DNA of 64,000 nt, from assembly GCF_004114935.1 (NCBI RefSeq), contig NZ_CP022221.1:5973001-6037000 (forward strand), given 5' to 3'. Numbering within the stretch: the stretch's first letter is position 1; every line of letters begins with the position of its first letter. The notes beneath the pieces were generated by a model. It ran no database searches. It was not told the DNA's origin and worked only from the letters and a program-made list of their open reading frames with translations. This document shows, piece after piece, positions 27,967-37,133 of this stretch. This DNA is from Bradyrhizobium zhanjiangense. Its GTDB lineage: Bacteria > Pseudomonadota > Alphaproteobacteria > Rhizobiales > Xanthobacteraceae. A program made the position numbers and the translations under genes.

Positions 27967-28761
27967 TCAATGAATGATCTGATCGAGGAACGTCCGCGCC
28001 CGCTCGGACTTCGGATGCTTGAAGAATTCCTCAGGCGCGGCCTGCTCGACCACCTTGCCCTCGTTCATGAATACGATGCGGTCGGCGACCTCGCGGGCAA
28101 AGCCCATCTCGTGGGTCACGCACAGCATGGTCATGCCCTCCTCCGCGAGCTTCTTCATGGTCTCCAGCACTTCCTTGACCATTTCCGGGTCGAGCGCGGA
28201 GGTCGGCTCGTCGAACAGCATGATCTTGGGCCGCATGCACAGCGCGCGTGCGATGGCGACGCGCTGCTGCTGGCCGCCGGAGAGCTGCCCGGGAAATTTC
28301 TCGGCCTGATCGGGAATCCGGACCTTGGTGAGGAAATGCATGGCGAGGTCCTTTGCCTCCGCCTCACTCACGCCGTTCACGGTCATCGGGGCCAGGATGC
28401 AGTTCTCCAGCACCGTCATGTGGGGAAACAGATTAAAGCTCTGGAACACCATGCCGGTATCGCGCCTGACGGCGTCGATGTTCTTACGCTGGCGATCGAG
28501 CTCGACGCCGTTGACGTAGATCAGGCCCTCGTCGTGCTTCTCGATGTGGTTGACGCAGCGAATGAGCGTCGACTTGCCCGAGCCGGAGGGACCGCAGACC
28601 ACGATCTTCTCACCCTTGGCAACTCTGAGATCGACCTCGTTCAACGCCGTGAAGTCACCATAGTGCTTGTAGACCGCCTCCATGCGAACCGCGGGAACCT
28701 CGCGGAGCTGCGGCGGCTGCACTGTTGAACCTTCGGCCGTAGTCATCGATATCTCGCTCAT
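27967..28761 (-). CDS. Polar amino-acid ABC transporter ATP-binding protein (GlnQ/HisP type)
   Basis: This 264-residue ATPase has Walker [17 protein letters not shown]-loop [17 protein letters not shown], signature [15 protein letters not shown], Walker [16 protein letters not shown] and [15 protein letters not shown]. These are the signatures of the polar amino-acid (PAAT) ATPases. It overlaps the permease stop by four bases. With the genes at 28758 and 29509 it makes a three-gene importer, possibly also used by the second receptor encoded at 40808. Confidence 0.93.
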   Translation of the reverse strand: MSEISMTTAEGSTVQPPQLREVPAVRMEAVYKHYGDFTALNEVDLRVAKGEKIVVCGPSGSGKSTLIRCVNHIEKHDEGLIYVNGVELDRQRKNIDAVRRDTGMVFQSFNLFPHMTVLENCILAPMTVNGVSEAEAKDLAMHFLTKVRIPDQAEKFPGQLSGGQQQRVAIARALCMRPKIMLFDEPTSALDPEMVKEVLETMKKLAEEGMTMLCVTHEMGFAREVADRIVFMNEGKVVEQAAPEEFFKHPKSERARTFLDQIIH

Positions 28762-29489
28762 GCGCGGGCCTCCACGCTCGCCTGTGCGACCGGCGCGCTC
28801 GCTGCGACCCGCCTCGTTTTCGCGGCATTCGATCGACCGAAATGCTTCTCCAGCCGGCGCTGTACCGCGTCCCAGACCGAGGTGAGGATCAGGTAATACG
28901 CCGTTGCCGCCGCATAGACTTCGAGGATCTGGAAATGCTCCTGCATCAGCATGTCGCTGCGGCGCATCAGCTCCTCGACCGAGATCACGGAGGCCAGCGA
29001 GGTCGCCTTCAAGAGCGAGTTGATGGAGTTGCCGAGCGGCGGGATCATCAGGCGGAACGCCTGCGGCAGGGTCACGCGGCGGAACGTAACCCAGGGCGAC
29101 AGGCTGAGCGCCCAGGCGGCCTCGCGCTGCCCCGCCGACACCGCCATGAAGCCGCTGCGCACGATCTCGGCGAGATAGGCCGCCTCGTTGAGGATCAATC
29201 CGACGAGCGCGCAGGTGATCACGCTGAACTTGATCCCGAGCTGCGGCAAGCCGCTGTAAATCACCACCAGCTGGATCAGCAGCGGCGTGCCGCGGAAGAA
29301 CCAGATGTAAAAGCGCGCGGCACCCGCGAGCACCGGATTGGACGACATGCGCAGCAACGCGATGCCCATGCCGAGGATCAAACCGCCGACGACCGCCGCC
29401 ACCGTCAAGCCGATGGTGACGAGCACTCCCTTCATCAGGAAGTAATTGAAGAAGTAGCTGACGGCGGCCGTCGGACTGAAATGGCTCAT
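28758..29489 (-). CDS. Polar amino-acid ABC transporter permease (HisM/GlnP type)
   Basis: This permease of 243 residues starts at 29489 ([10 protein letters not shown]) after GGAGACGAGCC. It has about five helices; the first is preceded by [21 protein letters not shown]. The family motif [16 protein letters not shown] and the coupling helix [22 protein letters not shown] are present. Only one permease gene is found, so the channel should be a homodimer. Confidence 0.92.
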   Translation of the reverse strand: MSHFSPTAAVSYFFNYFLMKGVLVTIGLTVAAVVGGLILGMGIALLRMSSNPVLAGAARFYIWFFRGTPLLIQLVVIYSGLPQLGIKFSVITCALVGLILNEAAYLAEIVRSGFMAVSAGQREAAWALSLSPWVTFRRVTLPQAFRLMIPPLGNSINSLLKATSLASVISVEELMRRSDMLMQEHFQILEVYAAATAYYLILTSVWDAVQRRLEKHFGRSNAAKTRRVAASAPVAQASVEARA

Positions 29490-29508
29490 CGGCTCGTCTC
29501 CGTAGGTC

Positions 29509-30345
29509 TCAGGCCGGACCGGGGCCGGCGATCGCAAGCGGCTGGTCGGCCGGCATGGCGGTCAGGCCGAACTTGTCGAACAGCGCCTGATAAAAGCCGT
29601 CGGCCCGCATCGCGTTCAGCGCCTTGACGACGGTATCGGCGACCGTCTTGTTGCGGAAACCAAGCGTGGTCCTGGCCGTGCCGAGCCCGCTCAGGACTTC
29701 CTTCACGCGACCACGGCCAACGAGATCGCGCGCCACGCTGTCGACCAGCAGCGCATTGTCAACCTGGCCCGCAAGCAGCGCGCTGACGACGTTGGTCGCG
29801 GTCGGGAACGTGCGCATCTCGACGGCTGCGCCGCCCTTTGCGACGCTCGCATCGCTGAGTTTCTTGAGCCAGTTCATCTGGTAGCTGCTGACCTCGACCG
29901 CGGATGATTTTCCGATCAGATCGTTTTCGGTAGCAATTTTTGTGCCGCTAACGGGGGCCACCACGACTGAGATCGCCTGAATGGCATACGGCACCATGTA
30001 CATCAGCTTCGAGCGTTCCTCGGTCCAGAACATGCCGGTATTGACACCGTCGATGCGCGCTGCGCCCAAGGCAGGAATCATCGCCGGAAAATCCATCCGG
30101 ACGAGTTCGACCGGAAGACACAACCGCTTGCCGAGCTCGGCGGCGAGCTCCACGTTGAGGCCCTGCAGCTGGCCGTCCTTGTCGACGAATTGCTGCGGCG
30201 GATTGGTCGGGTTGATGGAGAGCTGCAATTTGCCGGGCGCAATCAGATTGTCATCGGTGATTGCGGGCGTACAGGCGGCATGCACCGCCGTGGACGCGAG
30301 AACGAGTGCGGCGGCCGCACTCAAGCGAAACAGTGTCGAGACCAT
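29509..30345 (-). CDS. Polar amino-acid ABC substrate-binding protein, left arm
   Basis: This 278-residue receptor has a signal peptide ending at VHAAC, where the Cys could be processed only if the site were a lipobox, which is not evident. The family 3 fold shows LQLSINPTNPPQQFVDKDGQ, LNVELAAELGKRLCL, RMDFPAMIPAL and NTGMFWTEERSKLMYMVPYA. The protein at 40808 shares most of these motifs. Having two related receptors on opposite arms of one regulon implies that the importer accepts two ligands or two forms of one ligand (inference). Confidence 0.9.
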   Translation of the reverse strand: MVSTLFRLSAAAALVLASTAVHAACTPAITDDNLIAPGKLQLSINPTNPPQQFVDKDGQLQGLNVELAAELGKRLCLPVELVRMDFPAMIPALGAARIDGVNTGMFWTEERSKLMYMVPYAIQAISVVVAPVSGTKIATENDLIGKSSAVEVSSYQMNWLKKLSDASVAKGGAAVEMRTFPTATNVVSALLAGQVDNALLVDSVARDLVGRGRVKEVLSGLGTARTTLGFRNKTVADTVVKALNAMRADGFYQALFDKFGLTAMPADQPLAIAGPGPA

Positions 30346-30466
30346 GGATACCTCCAGTAAGACGCCAATAACCGATGCAGTTCCTCGCCCGGGATTCCCC
30401 TCGACGTTTCTTGGATGCGGCCGGCCGGATCTCGCGACGCGGCAGGCAGCATCGTCTTCGATCTGC

Positions 30467-30769
30467 TCAAGCCGGTCCCGACATCGGCCTGAGCTGGATG
30501 CGCATGAAATTCTTCACCAGGGATTCGAACGGACCAAAACCCTTCACCTTCAGGAACTCCGGCGTCTCGAAGGCCCATCGCCCCGCGACCTCGTACATGG
30601 CGGCGTATTTCGGCCCGTCGCCGACCGAGACGAAGCGCTTGGCCGAGAGCCAGCCGGGACAGGCGAGCAGATCAGGGAAATGCTTCTGCTCGTACCAACC
30701 GTTGAACGCAGCCTCGTGCTCGGGATCGATGTCGACCAGCACGATGTGGATGAAGGCGTCGTCCAGCAT
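30467..30769 (-). CDS. Small conserved hypothetical protein, possibly ferredoxin-like alpha/beta barrel
   Basis: This 100-residue protein starts at 30769, with GAGGAACG upstream; the ATG at 30784 overlapping the previous stop is an alternative. Sequence elements FIHIVLVDIDPEHEAAFNGW, YEQKHFPDLLACPGW and FVSVGDGPKYAAMYEV resemble the EthD/antibiotic-monooxygenase-like dimeric barrel proteins, some of which assist ring or acid catabolism. I do not assign a function. It lies between a DapA-family gene and the ABC receptor of the same operon. Confidence 0.65.
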   Translation of the reverse strand: MLDDAFIHIVLVDIDPEHEAAFNGWYEQKHFPDLLACPGWLSAKRFVSVGDGPKYAAMYEVAGRWAFETPEFLKVKGFGPFESLVKNFMRIQLRPMSGPA

Positions 30770-30780
30770 CGGCTCGTTCC

Positions 30781-31734
30781 TCATGCCAGACGGATGTCGC
30801 CGGCCGCGCGCGCCGCACCCACCGTCGTTGCAATGGCATCGCACAGCGCAGGCAGAACCGGCAGCAGCGGCGGCCGCGGATCGGCATTGCGGATCAGGCC
30901 GAGCGCCTTCAGCCCGACCTTCATGCGGGTGTGCATGTCCATGATCGGGGCAGGCCCGTAGATCGCGCGGACGATCGGATAGAGCCGCTCGTTGACGGCG
31001 CGCATCGCCTTGAGGTCGTCGGCGAGCGAGGCCTGCCACAGCGCCACGAACAGATGCGGCGCGAGGCTGACGAGGCCGGAGAGAATGCCGTCGCCGCCGA
31101 CGGCGAGCTGCGGCAGGAACCAGTTGAAGTTCGACGGCAGGATCGCGACTGAGGGATCAGCCTGCTTCACCGCCCGCCGGTTCTCGTCATAGGCCAGCAT
31201 GGTGTCGCTGCCCTCCTTGATGGCGATGACGCTGTCGAGCGCTGCGATCTTGGCCAAGGTCTCCGGTGAGTAGCCAAATCCCGATGCGAGCGGATATTGG
31301 AAGATCGACACGGGAATTCCGATCGCGGAGCCGACCGCCTGCACGAAAGCTGCCGGCGCGTGCGAGGTCGCCGAGGCTCCGCCGCCGAGCGGTGCGGGCG
31401 GGAACAACACGGCGCAATCGGCGCCGGCAGCTTCCGCGAGCTGCGCCTGATGGATCGCTTCCGCCGTGGAATGCGCGATGATGCCGGCCAATAGCGGCTT
31501 GCCGCCGATCTGCCGGCGTGTCCGCTCGATCACGGCCTGACGTTCGTCGTCCGAGAGCGACCCGCCCTCGCCGGCATGTCCATTGACGAACACCGCCGCG
31601 ATGCCGTCCGGGCAGGCGCAATAGTCGAGCACGCGGGCATAGCCGTCCCAGTCGATCGAGCTGGCGTCCCTGAAGGGCAGCACGGTCGCGACCGTGACGC
31701 CGCGCAAATCCGGTTTTTTCATCGCCTTGCTCAT
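30781..31734 (-). CDS. DapA-family lyase/aldolase, copy 2
   Basis: This 317-residue protein has the Schiff-base Lys in IAIKEGSDTM and the Tyr in IFQYPLASG. Like copy 1, it carries a NGHAGEGG loop in place of GTTGE, which marks both as one subfamily distinct from biosynthetic DapA. The substrate is likely a 2-keto acid generated in the pathway. It overlaps the MaoC gene stop as ATGA, so it is part of the left-arm operon. Confidence 0.85.
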   Translation of the reverse strand: MSKAMKKPDLRGVTVATVLPFRDASSIDWDGYARVLDYCACPDGIAAVFVNGHAGEGGSLSDDERQAVIERTRRQIGGKPLLAGIIAHSTAEAIHQAQLAEAAGADCAVLFPPAPLGGGASATSHAPAAFVQAVGSAIGIPVSIFQYPLASGFGYSPETLAKIAALDSVIAIKEGSDTMLAYDENRRAVKQADPSVAILPSNFNWFLPQLAVGGDGILSGLVSLAPHLFVALWQASLADDLKAMRAVNERLYPIVRAIYGPAPIMDMHTRMKVGLKALGLIRNADPRPPLLPVLPALCDAIATTVGAARAAGDIRLA

Positions 31735-32162
31735 GACGGTTTTCGCCGCGGAAATTTCAGGCTCGCGCGCGCCTTCAGCACTTCGAGGCCGCCCTCGTTG
31801 CGCGCGCTCGCCTCCCAGATGATGGTGCGAGTCTCGTCGTGCTGCTCGGCGATCCAGACGTCGAAGGTGAGCGTGTCGCCGTAGAACACGGGACCGGTGA
31901 ACCAGAAGCGGTCCTCCACCGACACGCCGATGGTGCCGACCAGCTCGCTGGTGAGGATGCTGGTGCAGAGGCCCGCGACCATGATCCCCGGCGCCAGCCT
32001 GCGGCCAAAGCGCGTCGCGCCAGCATAGACCTCGTCGACATGAACGGGGCCGAAATCGCCGGTCGCAGCGATATAGAGCGCGCCATCGGCCTCTGTGATG
32101 GTCTTGCTCAGGCTGACCCTGTCATTCACCCTGAGATCGTCGAAGGACTTTGGCTCGTACAT
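31731..32162 (-). CDS. MaoC-like hydratase, catalytically complete member of a tandem pair
   Basis: This 143-residue hot-dog protein retains the hydratase-2 Asp-His pair in AATGDFGPVHVDEVYA, followed by LAPGIMVAGL and the C-terminal strands. Such proteins hydrate trans-2-enoyl-CoA to (R)-3-hydroxyacyl-CoA. It lies 3 bases from a second hot-dog gene that has lost the dyad, so the two proteins may form an obligate heterodimer (inference). It is coupled to the downstream DapA-like gene. Confidence 0.85.
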   Translation of the reverse strand: MYEPKSFDDLRVNDRVSLSKTITEADGALYIAATGDFGPVHVDEVYAGATRFGRRLAPGIMVAGLCTSILTSELVGTIGVSVEDRFWFTGPVFYGDTLTFDVWIAEQHDETRTIIWEASARNEGGLEVLKARASLKFPRRKPS

Positions 32163-32165
32163 GGC

Positions 32166-32573
32166 TCAGGCCTTGGCAAAGGGAACCAGCGTCGCGGTGC
32201 CGTCCACCACGGTCGCGCCTGAGGGCGACAGCGTGCAGGTGACGCGACAGGTCGCATCGTCGCCGTCAACCGAAACGATCTCGGCCCGGGCCTCGACGGA
32301 CTCGCCGACGATCACGGGCGCAGCGAAATTCAGCGCGATGCTGCCGATCCGCCGTGTCGGCCCACCGAGCTGGCTGAGGCAGGTGGTGGCGAGACCACCC
32401 ACGGCGAGCTCGAAGGCGACCATGTTGGAGGCGCCCGCCTTCCTGGCGCGGACGGCATCGACATAGAGACCGCCGAGATTGCCGCTGATGCCGGTGAACA
32501 TGGCCTGCTCGGCCACTGTGATGGTCTTGCGGAACGCGAAGGCTGTGCCGGGCTTGAGAGGTGCGTAAGACAT
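32166..32573 (-). CDS. MaoC-like hot-dog protein without the catalytic dyad
   Basis: This 135-residue hot-dog protein aligns with its neighbour at 31731, but GISGNLGGLYVDAVRA replaces the Asp with Asn and the His with Tyr. It is therefore probably non-catalytic and could be the structural partner of the active MaoC protein, as seen in heterodimeric dehydratases such as HadAB of mycobacteria. A thioesterase-like binding role is the alternative. It lies 11 bases after the acyl-CoA dehydrogenase gene. Confidence 0.78.
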   Translation of the reverse strand: MSYAPLKPGTAFAFRKTITVAEQAMFTGISGNLGGLYVDAVRARKAGASNMVAFELAVGGLATTCLSQLGGPTRRIGSIALNFAAPVIVGESVEARAEIVSVDGDDATCRVTCTLSPSGATVVDGTATLVPFAKA

Positions 32574-32584
32574 CGATCGCTTCC

Positions 32585-33748
32585 CTAGAGCTGCAGGCCG
32601 TTCTTGATGGTGCTGCGCGCAACCAGCATGCGGTGGATTTCGGAGGTGCCGTCATAGATGCGGGTGACGCGGGCGTCGCGATACATCCGCTCCAGGGGCA
32701 GGTCCTTACTGAACCCCATGCCGCCGAACACCTGGATGGCGCGGTCGACCACGCGGCCCTGCATCTCGGACGCCGCGACCTTGATCATCGAGACCTTGTC
32801 GCGTGCATCCTTGCCCTGATCGATGTCCCAGGCCGCATTCATCACCATCATCTTCACGCCAAAAATCTCGGTGGCGGAATCGGCGATCAGCTTCTGCACC
32901 ATCTGGAAATCGCCGATCAGCTGGCCGAACTGGCGCCGCTCGCCGGCGTGCCTGCGCATCATCTCCAGCGCGCGCTGTGCCATGCCGACGGCGCGCGCAC
33001 CGATATGGGCGAGCCGGATCTGGAGCACGCTCTGCATGATCAGCTTGAAGCCGCCGCCGACCTCGCCGAGCACGGCCGCCTTCGGAATGCGGCAGTCCTC
33101 AAAACTCAGCTCGGCATGGCCATAGCCGCGATGGCCCATCATCGGCTGGGTGCGCGCGACCTTGAAACCCGGCGTGCCGCGGTCGACCAGGAACAGCGTG
33201 ATGCCGCCCCGCGCCCGCTTCTCCTTGTCGGTCAGCGCCATCAGGATGACGTAGTCGGCGATATCGCCATCGCTGATGAAATGCTTGGTGCCATTCAGCA
33301 CCCAGGCGTCGCCGTCGAGATGCGCCGTCGTGCTGATCGACGCCGCGTCGGAACCGGCGCCCGGCTCGGTGATCGCCATGGCGCAGATCTTGTCGCCCTT
33401 CACCGTCGGCAGCAGATAGCGCTCGACCTGGTCGCCCTTGCAGGCCATCAGCATCGGATAGACCTGGCCAAACACGCGGCGGATCAGCGCATCGGAGGTC
33501 TTGCCGAACTCTTCTTCGACCAGGCAATGCTCGACGCAGGACAGCCCGCCGCCGCCGACATCCGCCGGCATGTTCATGGCGTAAAGGCCGAGCTTCTGTG
33601 CCTTGGCCTTGGTGACCGCAAGCGCGTCGGCCGGCACCTTGGCAGTCAGCTCCACCTCTTCTTCGAGCGGCTGCACCTCCGTCTCGACGAAACGGCGGAC
33701 AGTATCGACCAGCAGGCGCGTCTCCTCAGGGAGTGAAAAATCGATCAT
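32585..33748 (-). CDS. Acyl-CoA dehydrogenase, left arm
   Basis: This 387-residue flavoenzyme introduces a trans-2 double bond into an acyl-CoA. Motifs are CAMAITEPGAGSDAASI (FAD and substrate loop), GDAWVLNGTKHFISDGD, LAHIGARAVGMAQRAL, ERRQFGQLIGDFQMVQ, and QVFGGMGFSKDLPLERMYRDARVTRIYDGTSEIHR. The final motif carries the Glu of YDGTSE, a position that is a common catalytic-base site. Electrons would pass to ETF. It overlaps the CoA-transferase stop by four bases. Confidence 0.93.
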   Translation of the reverse strand: MIDFSLPEETRLLVDTVRRFVETEVQPLEEEVELTAKVPADALAVTKAKAQKLGLYAMNMPADVGGGGLSCVEHCLVEEEFGKTSDALIRRVFGQVYPMLMACKGDQVERYLLPTVKGDKICAMAITEPGAGSDAASISTTAHLDGDAWVLNGTKHFISDGDIADYVILMALTDKEKRARGGITLFLVDRGTPGFKVARTQPMMGHRGYGHAELSFEDCRIPKAAVLGEVGGGFKLIMQSVLQIRLAHIGARAVGMAQRALEMMRRHAGERRQFGQLIGDFQMVQKLIADSATEIFGVKMMVMNAAWDIDQGKDARDKVSMIKVAASEMQGRVVDRAIQVFGGMGFSKDLPLERMYRDARVTRIYDGTSEIHRMLVARSTIKNGLQL

Positions 33749-34935
33749 CGTGCAACTCCGAGGGCTTTGCCCGCGACCATCGCGTCTATCTCCGTGGCGC
33801 CGTAACCGATCTCGCCGAGCACCTCCCGCGTCTGCGCACCGAGCCGCTGCGGCACCAGCCGCACCTCCGGCGTCCGGCCGTCATAGCGTGCGGGATGCGC
33901 GACCATGCGGATCGACGCGCCTCCTGCGCTCTCGGCGCTCTTGAACACGCCGAGATGGTTGAGCTGGGGATCGCTTTCGAGGTCGCGATAATCCTGCACC
34001 GGCGCGTGCCAGATGCGCGCGGCTTCAAGCGAGGGCAACCAATCGGCCGTCGACTTCTGTTTCAGCCTGATAGCAACGATCCGCGTGATCTCTTCGCGCT
34101 TCGAAAAACTGTCGGCGTCGCAGAACTGCTTCAGCTCCTCGCTGTCGAGCGCGACGCCCAGATCCTTAGGCGTGGCCATGGAGATCGCGAGATGGCCGTC
34201 GGCCGTCGCGTGAATGCCGTAAGGCCCGGGGCTGAACCAGGCCGCGATGCCGGCCGGACCGCGCGGCGTCGGCGACGGCGCGCCGTTCAGCCAGGCGGTC
34301 AGCGGCTCGACCTGGAGATCGAGTGCGGCCTGATAGAGGTTGACCTCAACGAGTTGGCCCTTCCCGGTCTTTGTCCGGGCGAACAGTGCCGCAAGGATGC
34401 TCATGGCATAGAGCGAGGCCGCATGCTGATCGACGATGACTGCGCCGACCGCGGTCGGTTCACCATCGGCGCGTCCCGTCCGCATCGCAAGACCCGACAT
34501 CGCCTGGAGCAGGAGATCCTGCCCCGGACGATCCTTGTACGGCCCCTCCGACCCGAAGCCTGTTGCCACCGCATAGATCAAGCCGGGGTTGATCGCCTTC
34601 AGTGTGTCGTAGCCGAGGCCGAGCTTGGCCATGGTGCCCGGCCGAAAGTTCTCCATCACGACATCTGACGTCGCGACCAGCTTCTTCACCGCGGCGATAC
34701 CGTCGGGATGCTTGAGATCGACCGCGAGGCTTCGCTTGTTGCGGCCGGTCGCCAGATGATTGACGCTGTCACCCGCAACGAAATGATTGGCGACCGCCCA
34801 GTTGCGCTGAAACGCGCCCTCGATCGGTTCGACCGCGATGACGTCGGCGCCGAGATCGGCCAGCGTCTGCGCAGCCAGCGGCCCCGCGAGATAGTGATTG
34901 AAGCTGAGGATCTTGACGCCGTCGAGCAGGTTCAT
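33745..34935 (-). CDS. CaiB/BaiF family (type III) CoA-transferase
   Basis: This protein has about 396 residues, starting at 34935 (MNLLDGVKIL) behind GAGGTATG. Motifs are SFNHYLAGPLAAQTLADLGADV, DLKHPDGIAAVKKL, ENFRPGTMAKLGLGYD and RPGQDLLLQAMSGL. The active-site Asp is probably that of VIVDQHAASLYA. Type III enzymes move CoA between acids, so this is the activation step for an acid that the co-transcribed dehydrogenase and MaoC proteins then process (inference). Confidence 0.9.
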   Translation of the reverse strand: MNLLDGVKILSFNHYLAGPLAAQTLADLGADVIAVEPIEGAFQRNWAVANHFVAGDSVNHLATGRNKRSLAVDLKHPDGIAAVKKLVATSDVVMENFRPGTMAKLGLGYDTLKAINPGLIYAVATGFGSEGPYKDRPGQDLLLQAMSGLAMRTGRADGEPTAVGAVIVDQHAASLYAMSILAALFARTKTGKGQLVEVNLYQAALDLQVEPLTAWLNGAPSPTPRGPAGIAAWFSPGPYGIHATADGHLAISMATPKDLGVALDSEELKQFCDADSFSKREEITRIVAIRLKQKSTADWLPSLEAARIWHAPVQDYRDLESDPQLNHLGVFKSAESAGGASIRMVAHPARYDGRTPEVRLVPQRLGAQTREVLGEIGYGATEIDAMVAGKALGVAR

Positions 34936-34951
34936 CCGTTCATACCTCAGT

Positions 34952-35857
34952 TCAAGCAGCCGCAATTGGCGCGCCGCCCCACACGAGATCGAATGTCTTG
35001 ACCAGGGCACGTGCGGCCGCGTCCTGCGCGGCCGGCAGCGGCAGCCGCGGCGGGCGCGGATTGCCGGCTGCAAAGCCCATATGGCCGAGCAGCGCCTTGC
35101 TGCCGGCGACGTAGGCCTGGCCGCCGACGAATTCGATCACCTGCAGGTATTTGAGATAGAGTTCGCGCGCTTCCTTGATCGCGCCGTGGTCGGCGACGAG
35201 GCTGAAGATGCGGGCCATTTCCGCAGGGACCACGTTGGAGGCCACGGCCACCCAGCCCTGCGCGCCCTCGACAAAGGATTCGAAGCCAAGGATGCCGCCG
35301 AACACGGTCATCTTGTCACCGCAGAGGCGGATGATGTCGCGCACGCGCGTCACCTCCAGCGTCGACTCCTTGATATAGAGACAGTTGTCGATCTCGGCGA
35401 TGCGCGCCACTAGCTGCGGCTTGAGGTCGACGTTGGCGGTTGCCGGATTGTTGTAGACCATGATCGGCAGCGCGATGGCGCCGGCAACCGTCTTGTAATG
35501 ATGGACGAGCTCGTCGTCGGTCGGCGTCGAATAGAACGGCGGGATGATCATCACGCCGTCGGCGCCCAGTTTTTCGGCACGGCGGCTGAGGCGCACCACT
35601 TCGCGCGTATCCTCCGCGCCGGTGCCGATCAGCACGGGGACGCGGCCCGCGGCCTGGCGAATGACGACCTCCGCAACCAGCGCCTTCTCGTCATCGTCCA
35701 TGGACAGGAACTCACCGGTCGAGCCAAGCGGGATCAATCCATGAATACCCTGCGCGATCTGCCAGTCGACGAAGGCGCGCAAGGCCGCGACATCGACCTC
35801 GCCCGCTGCCGTGAACGGGGTGATCATGACGGTGTAGGTGCCGCGGAACGTCCTCAT
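34952..35857 (-). CDS. DapA-family lyase/aldolase, copy 3 (classical active site)
   Basis: This 301-residue protein starts at 35857 (MRTFRGTYTVM). Unlike copies 1 and 2, it has the classical loop GLIPLGSTGEFLS, the Tyr in MVYNNPAT, and the Schiff-base Lys in CLYIKESTLEV. It is the promoter-proximal gene of the left arm and is directly controlled by the LacI operators. It could cleave or dehydrate the initial keto-acid substrate. A biosynthetic lysine role is unlikely in this context. Confidence 0.87.
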   Translation of the reverse strand: MRTFRGTYTVMITPFTAAGEVDVAALRAFVDWQIAQGIHGLIPLGSTGEFLSMDDDEKALVAEVVIRQAAGRVPVLIGTGAEDTREVVRLSRRAEKLGADGVMIIPPFYSTPTDDELVHHYKTVAGAIALPIMVYNNPATANVDLKPQLVARIAEIDNCLYIKESTLEVTRVRDIIRLCGDKMTVFGGILGFESFVEGAQGWVAVASNVVPAEMARIFSLVADHGAIKEARELYLKYLQVIEFVGGQAYVAGSKALLGHMGFAAGNPRPPRLPLPAAQDAAARALVKTFDLVWGGAPIAAA

Positions 35858-35925
35858 CAGGAAACTGCCGGGTGCAAGGGTGAGTTTAGGTGCTAGATGC
35901 CGCCTGCGGAATATCCGCACGCCTT

Positions 35926-35941
35926 ATGCAATCGTTTGCAT
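35926..35941. promoter_or_regulatory. LacI-family operator 1
   Basis: The palindrome-like ATGCAATCGTTTGCAT has a 14-base core, TGCAATCGTTTGCA, identical to the one at 36014. This is the typical form of a LacI/GalR-family site with a central CG. It lies about 70 bases upstream of the left-arm first gene. Confidence 0.8.
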
Positions 35942-36012
35942 AAATGGCTCTGCATTGGGCAACACCATCCATTTTTTGAGCTTGATCCGCGTGGAATAAG
36001 CTCATAGCGTTT

Positions 36013-36028
36013 CTGCAATCGTTTGCAG
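36013..36028. promoter_or_regulatory. LacI-family operator 2
   Basis: CTGCAATCGTTTGCAG repeats the operator core 87 bases from site 1, only 17 bases before the repressor start codon. The pair brackets the divergent promoters, allowing looping and autoregulation (inference). Confidence 0.8.
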
Positions 36029-36044
36029 TCTATCGGCGGGTTTG

Positions 36045-37130
36045 ATGAGCGTCACGCTCAAAGATGTGGCACAGGCGGCCCGTGTTTCAGTCAGCACTGC
36101 TTCCCGGGCGCTGACGGGAACCGGCCTGACTAGCGAGCGCACGCAGCAGCGCCTGGTGCGCATCGCGCGCGAGCTCGGCTATCGGCCGAACCCGATCGCG
36201 CGCGGATTGAAGACCGGGCAGTCGCGGCTCGTTGCTCTTCTCGTCCACAATCTCACCAACGCCTCGTTCCAGGTGATGGCCGAAGTGGTGCAGGCGCGCC
36301 TGAAGGCGCTGGGTTATCAGATGCTTCTGTGCATCGGCGGCGACGATCCGCAGCAGGAGAGCGACACCCTCACCACGCTGGTCGATCACCGCATCGACGG
36401 GCTGATCGTGGTGCCGACAGGCAAGAACGGCGCGCAGCTCAAGGCACTCTCCAAGGACGTCCCCATCGTCTGCCTGGTGCGGCGCGATGACGCGACCGAT
36501 CTCGAGACCGTGCTCGCCGACGATCCGCAAGGCGCTTATCTGGGCACGCGTCACCTGATCGAGCTCGGGCACAAGCGCATCGGGCTGATCGTCGGCCGCC
36601 AGGACACGACGTCGGGCCGCGAACGGTTGTCCGGCTATGTCCGCGCGCTGCGCGAGGCGGGTATCCCCAGGGACGACACATTGATTCATGCCGGCCACTA
36701 CGTGCCCGAGACCGGCGCGACCTGCACCCGCAAACTGCTCGGCCTCCCTCGCCCGCCGAGCGCGATCTTCGTCGCCAATCACGAGGCGACGCTCGGGGTG
36801 CTGCGCGTCACCGCGGAACGGAACATCGCCATTCCCGAAGATCTCTCGCTGCTCTGCTACGAGGACATGCCCTGGTTCGAATGGCATCGCCCGGCCATCA
36901 GCATCGTCGACAACGGCGCGCGGGATCTTGCCAATCTCGCCGTCGACCGGCTGCTGCATCGCATGGACGCCAAGGGAAATGGCAATGACGGTGTCCGCGA
37001 ATATCGCGTCGGTGCCCGGCTGATCAAGCGCGACTCCTGCCGCCAGATCGGCGCCCCGGCCCCTGCGAAATCCGGCAAGTCCAAATCGTCTTCATCCAAA
37101 TCATCTGCGGCCAAATCCGCGAAGGTCTGA
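36045..37130 (+). CDS. LacI-family transcriptional repressor
   Basis: This regulator has about 361 residues (start 36045; a TTG lies one codon earlier). The N-terminal HTH (TLKDVAQAARVSVSTASRAL) and hinge helix (NPIARGLKTGQSRLVALLV) are classical. The periplasmic-binding-like core contains DGLIVVPTG, RHLIELGHKRIGLIVG and PEDLSLLCYEDMPWFEW. The last 25 residues form an unusual Lys/Ser/Ala tail (SGKSKSSSSKSSAAKSAKV). Two identical operators precede it, so it should repress both arms and itself. The inducer is unknown. Confidence 0.93.
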   Translation: MSVTLKDVAQAARVSVSTASRALTGTGLTSERTQQRLVRIARELGYRPNPIARGLKTGQSRLVALLVHNLTNASFQVMAEVVQARLKALGYQMLLCIGGDDPQQESDTLTTLVDHRIDGLIVVPTGKNGAQLKALSKDVPIVCLVRRDDATDLETVLADDPQGAYLGTRHLIELGHKRIGLIVGRQDTTSGRERLSGYVRALREAGIPRDDTLIHAGHYVPETGATCTRKLLGLPRPPSAIFVANHEATLGVLRVTAERNIAIPEDLSLLCYEDMPWFEWHRPAISIVDNGARDLANLAVDRLLHRMDAKGNGNDGVREYRVGARLIKRDSCRQIGAPAPAKSGKSKSSSSKSSAAKSAKV

Positions 37131-37133
37131 TCG

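Noticed and set aside
34952..35857. Calling this gene biosynthetic dapA
   Set aside because: The active site is classical, but the operon is catabolic and LacI-controlled with two further paralogues, so a lysine-biosynthesis role is not supported.
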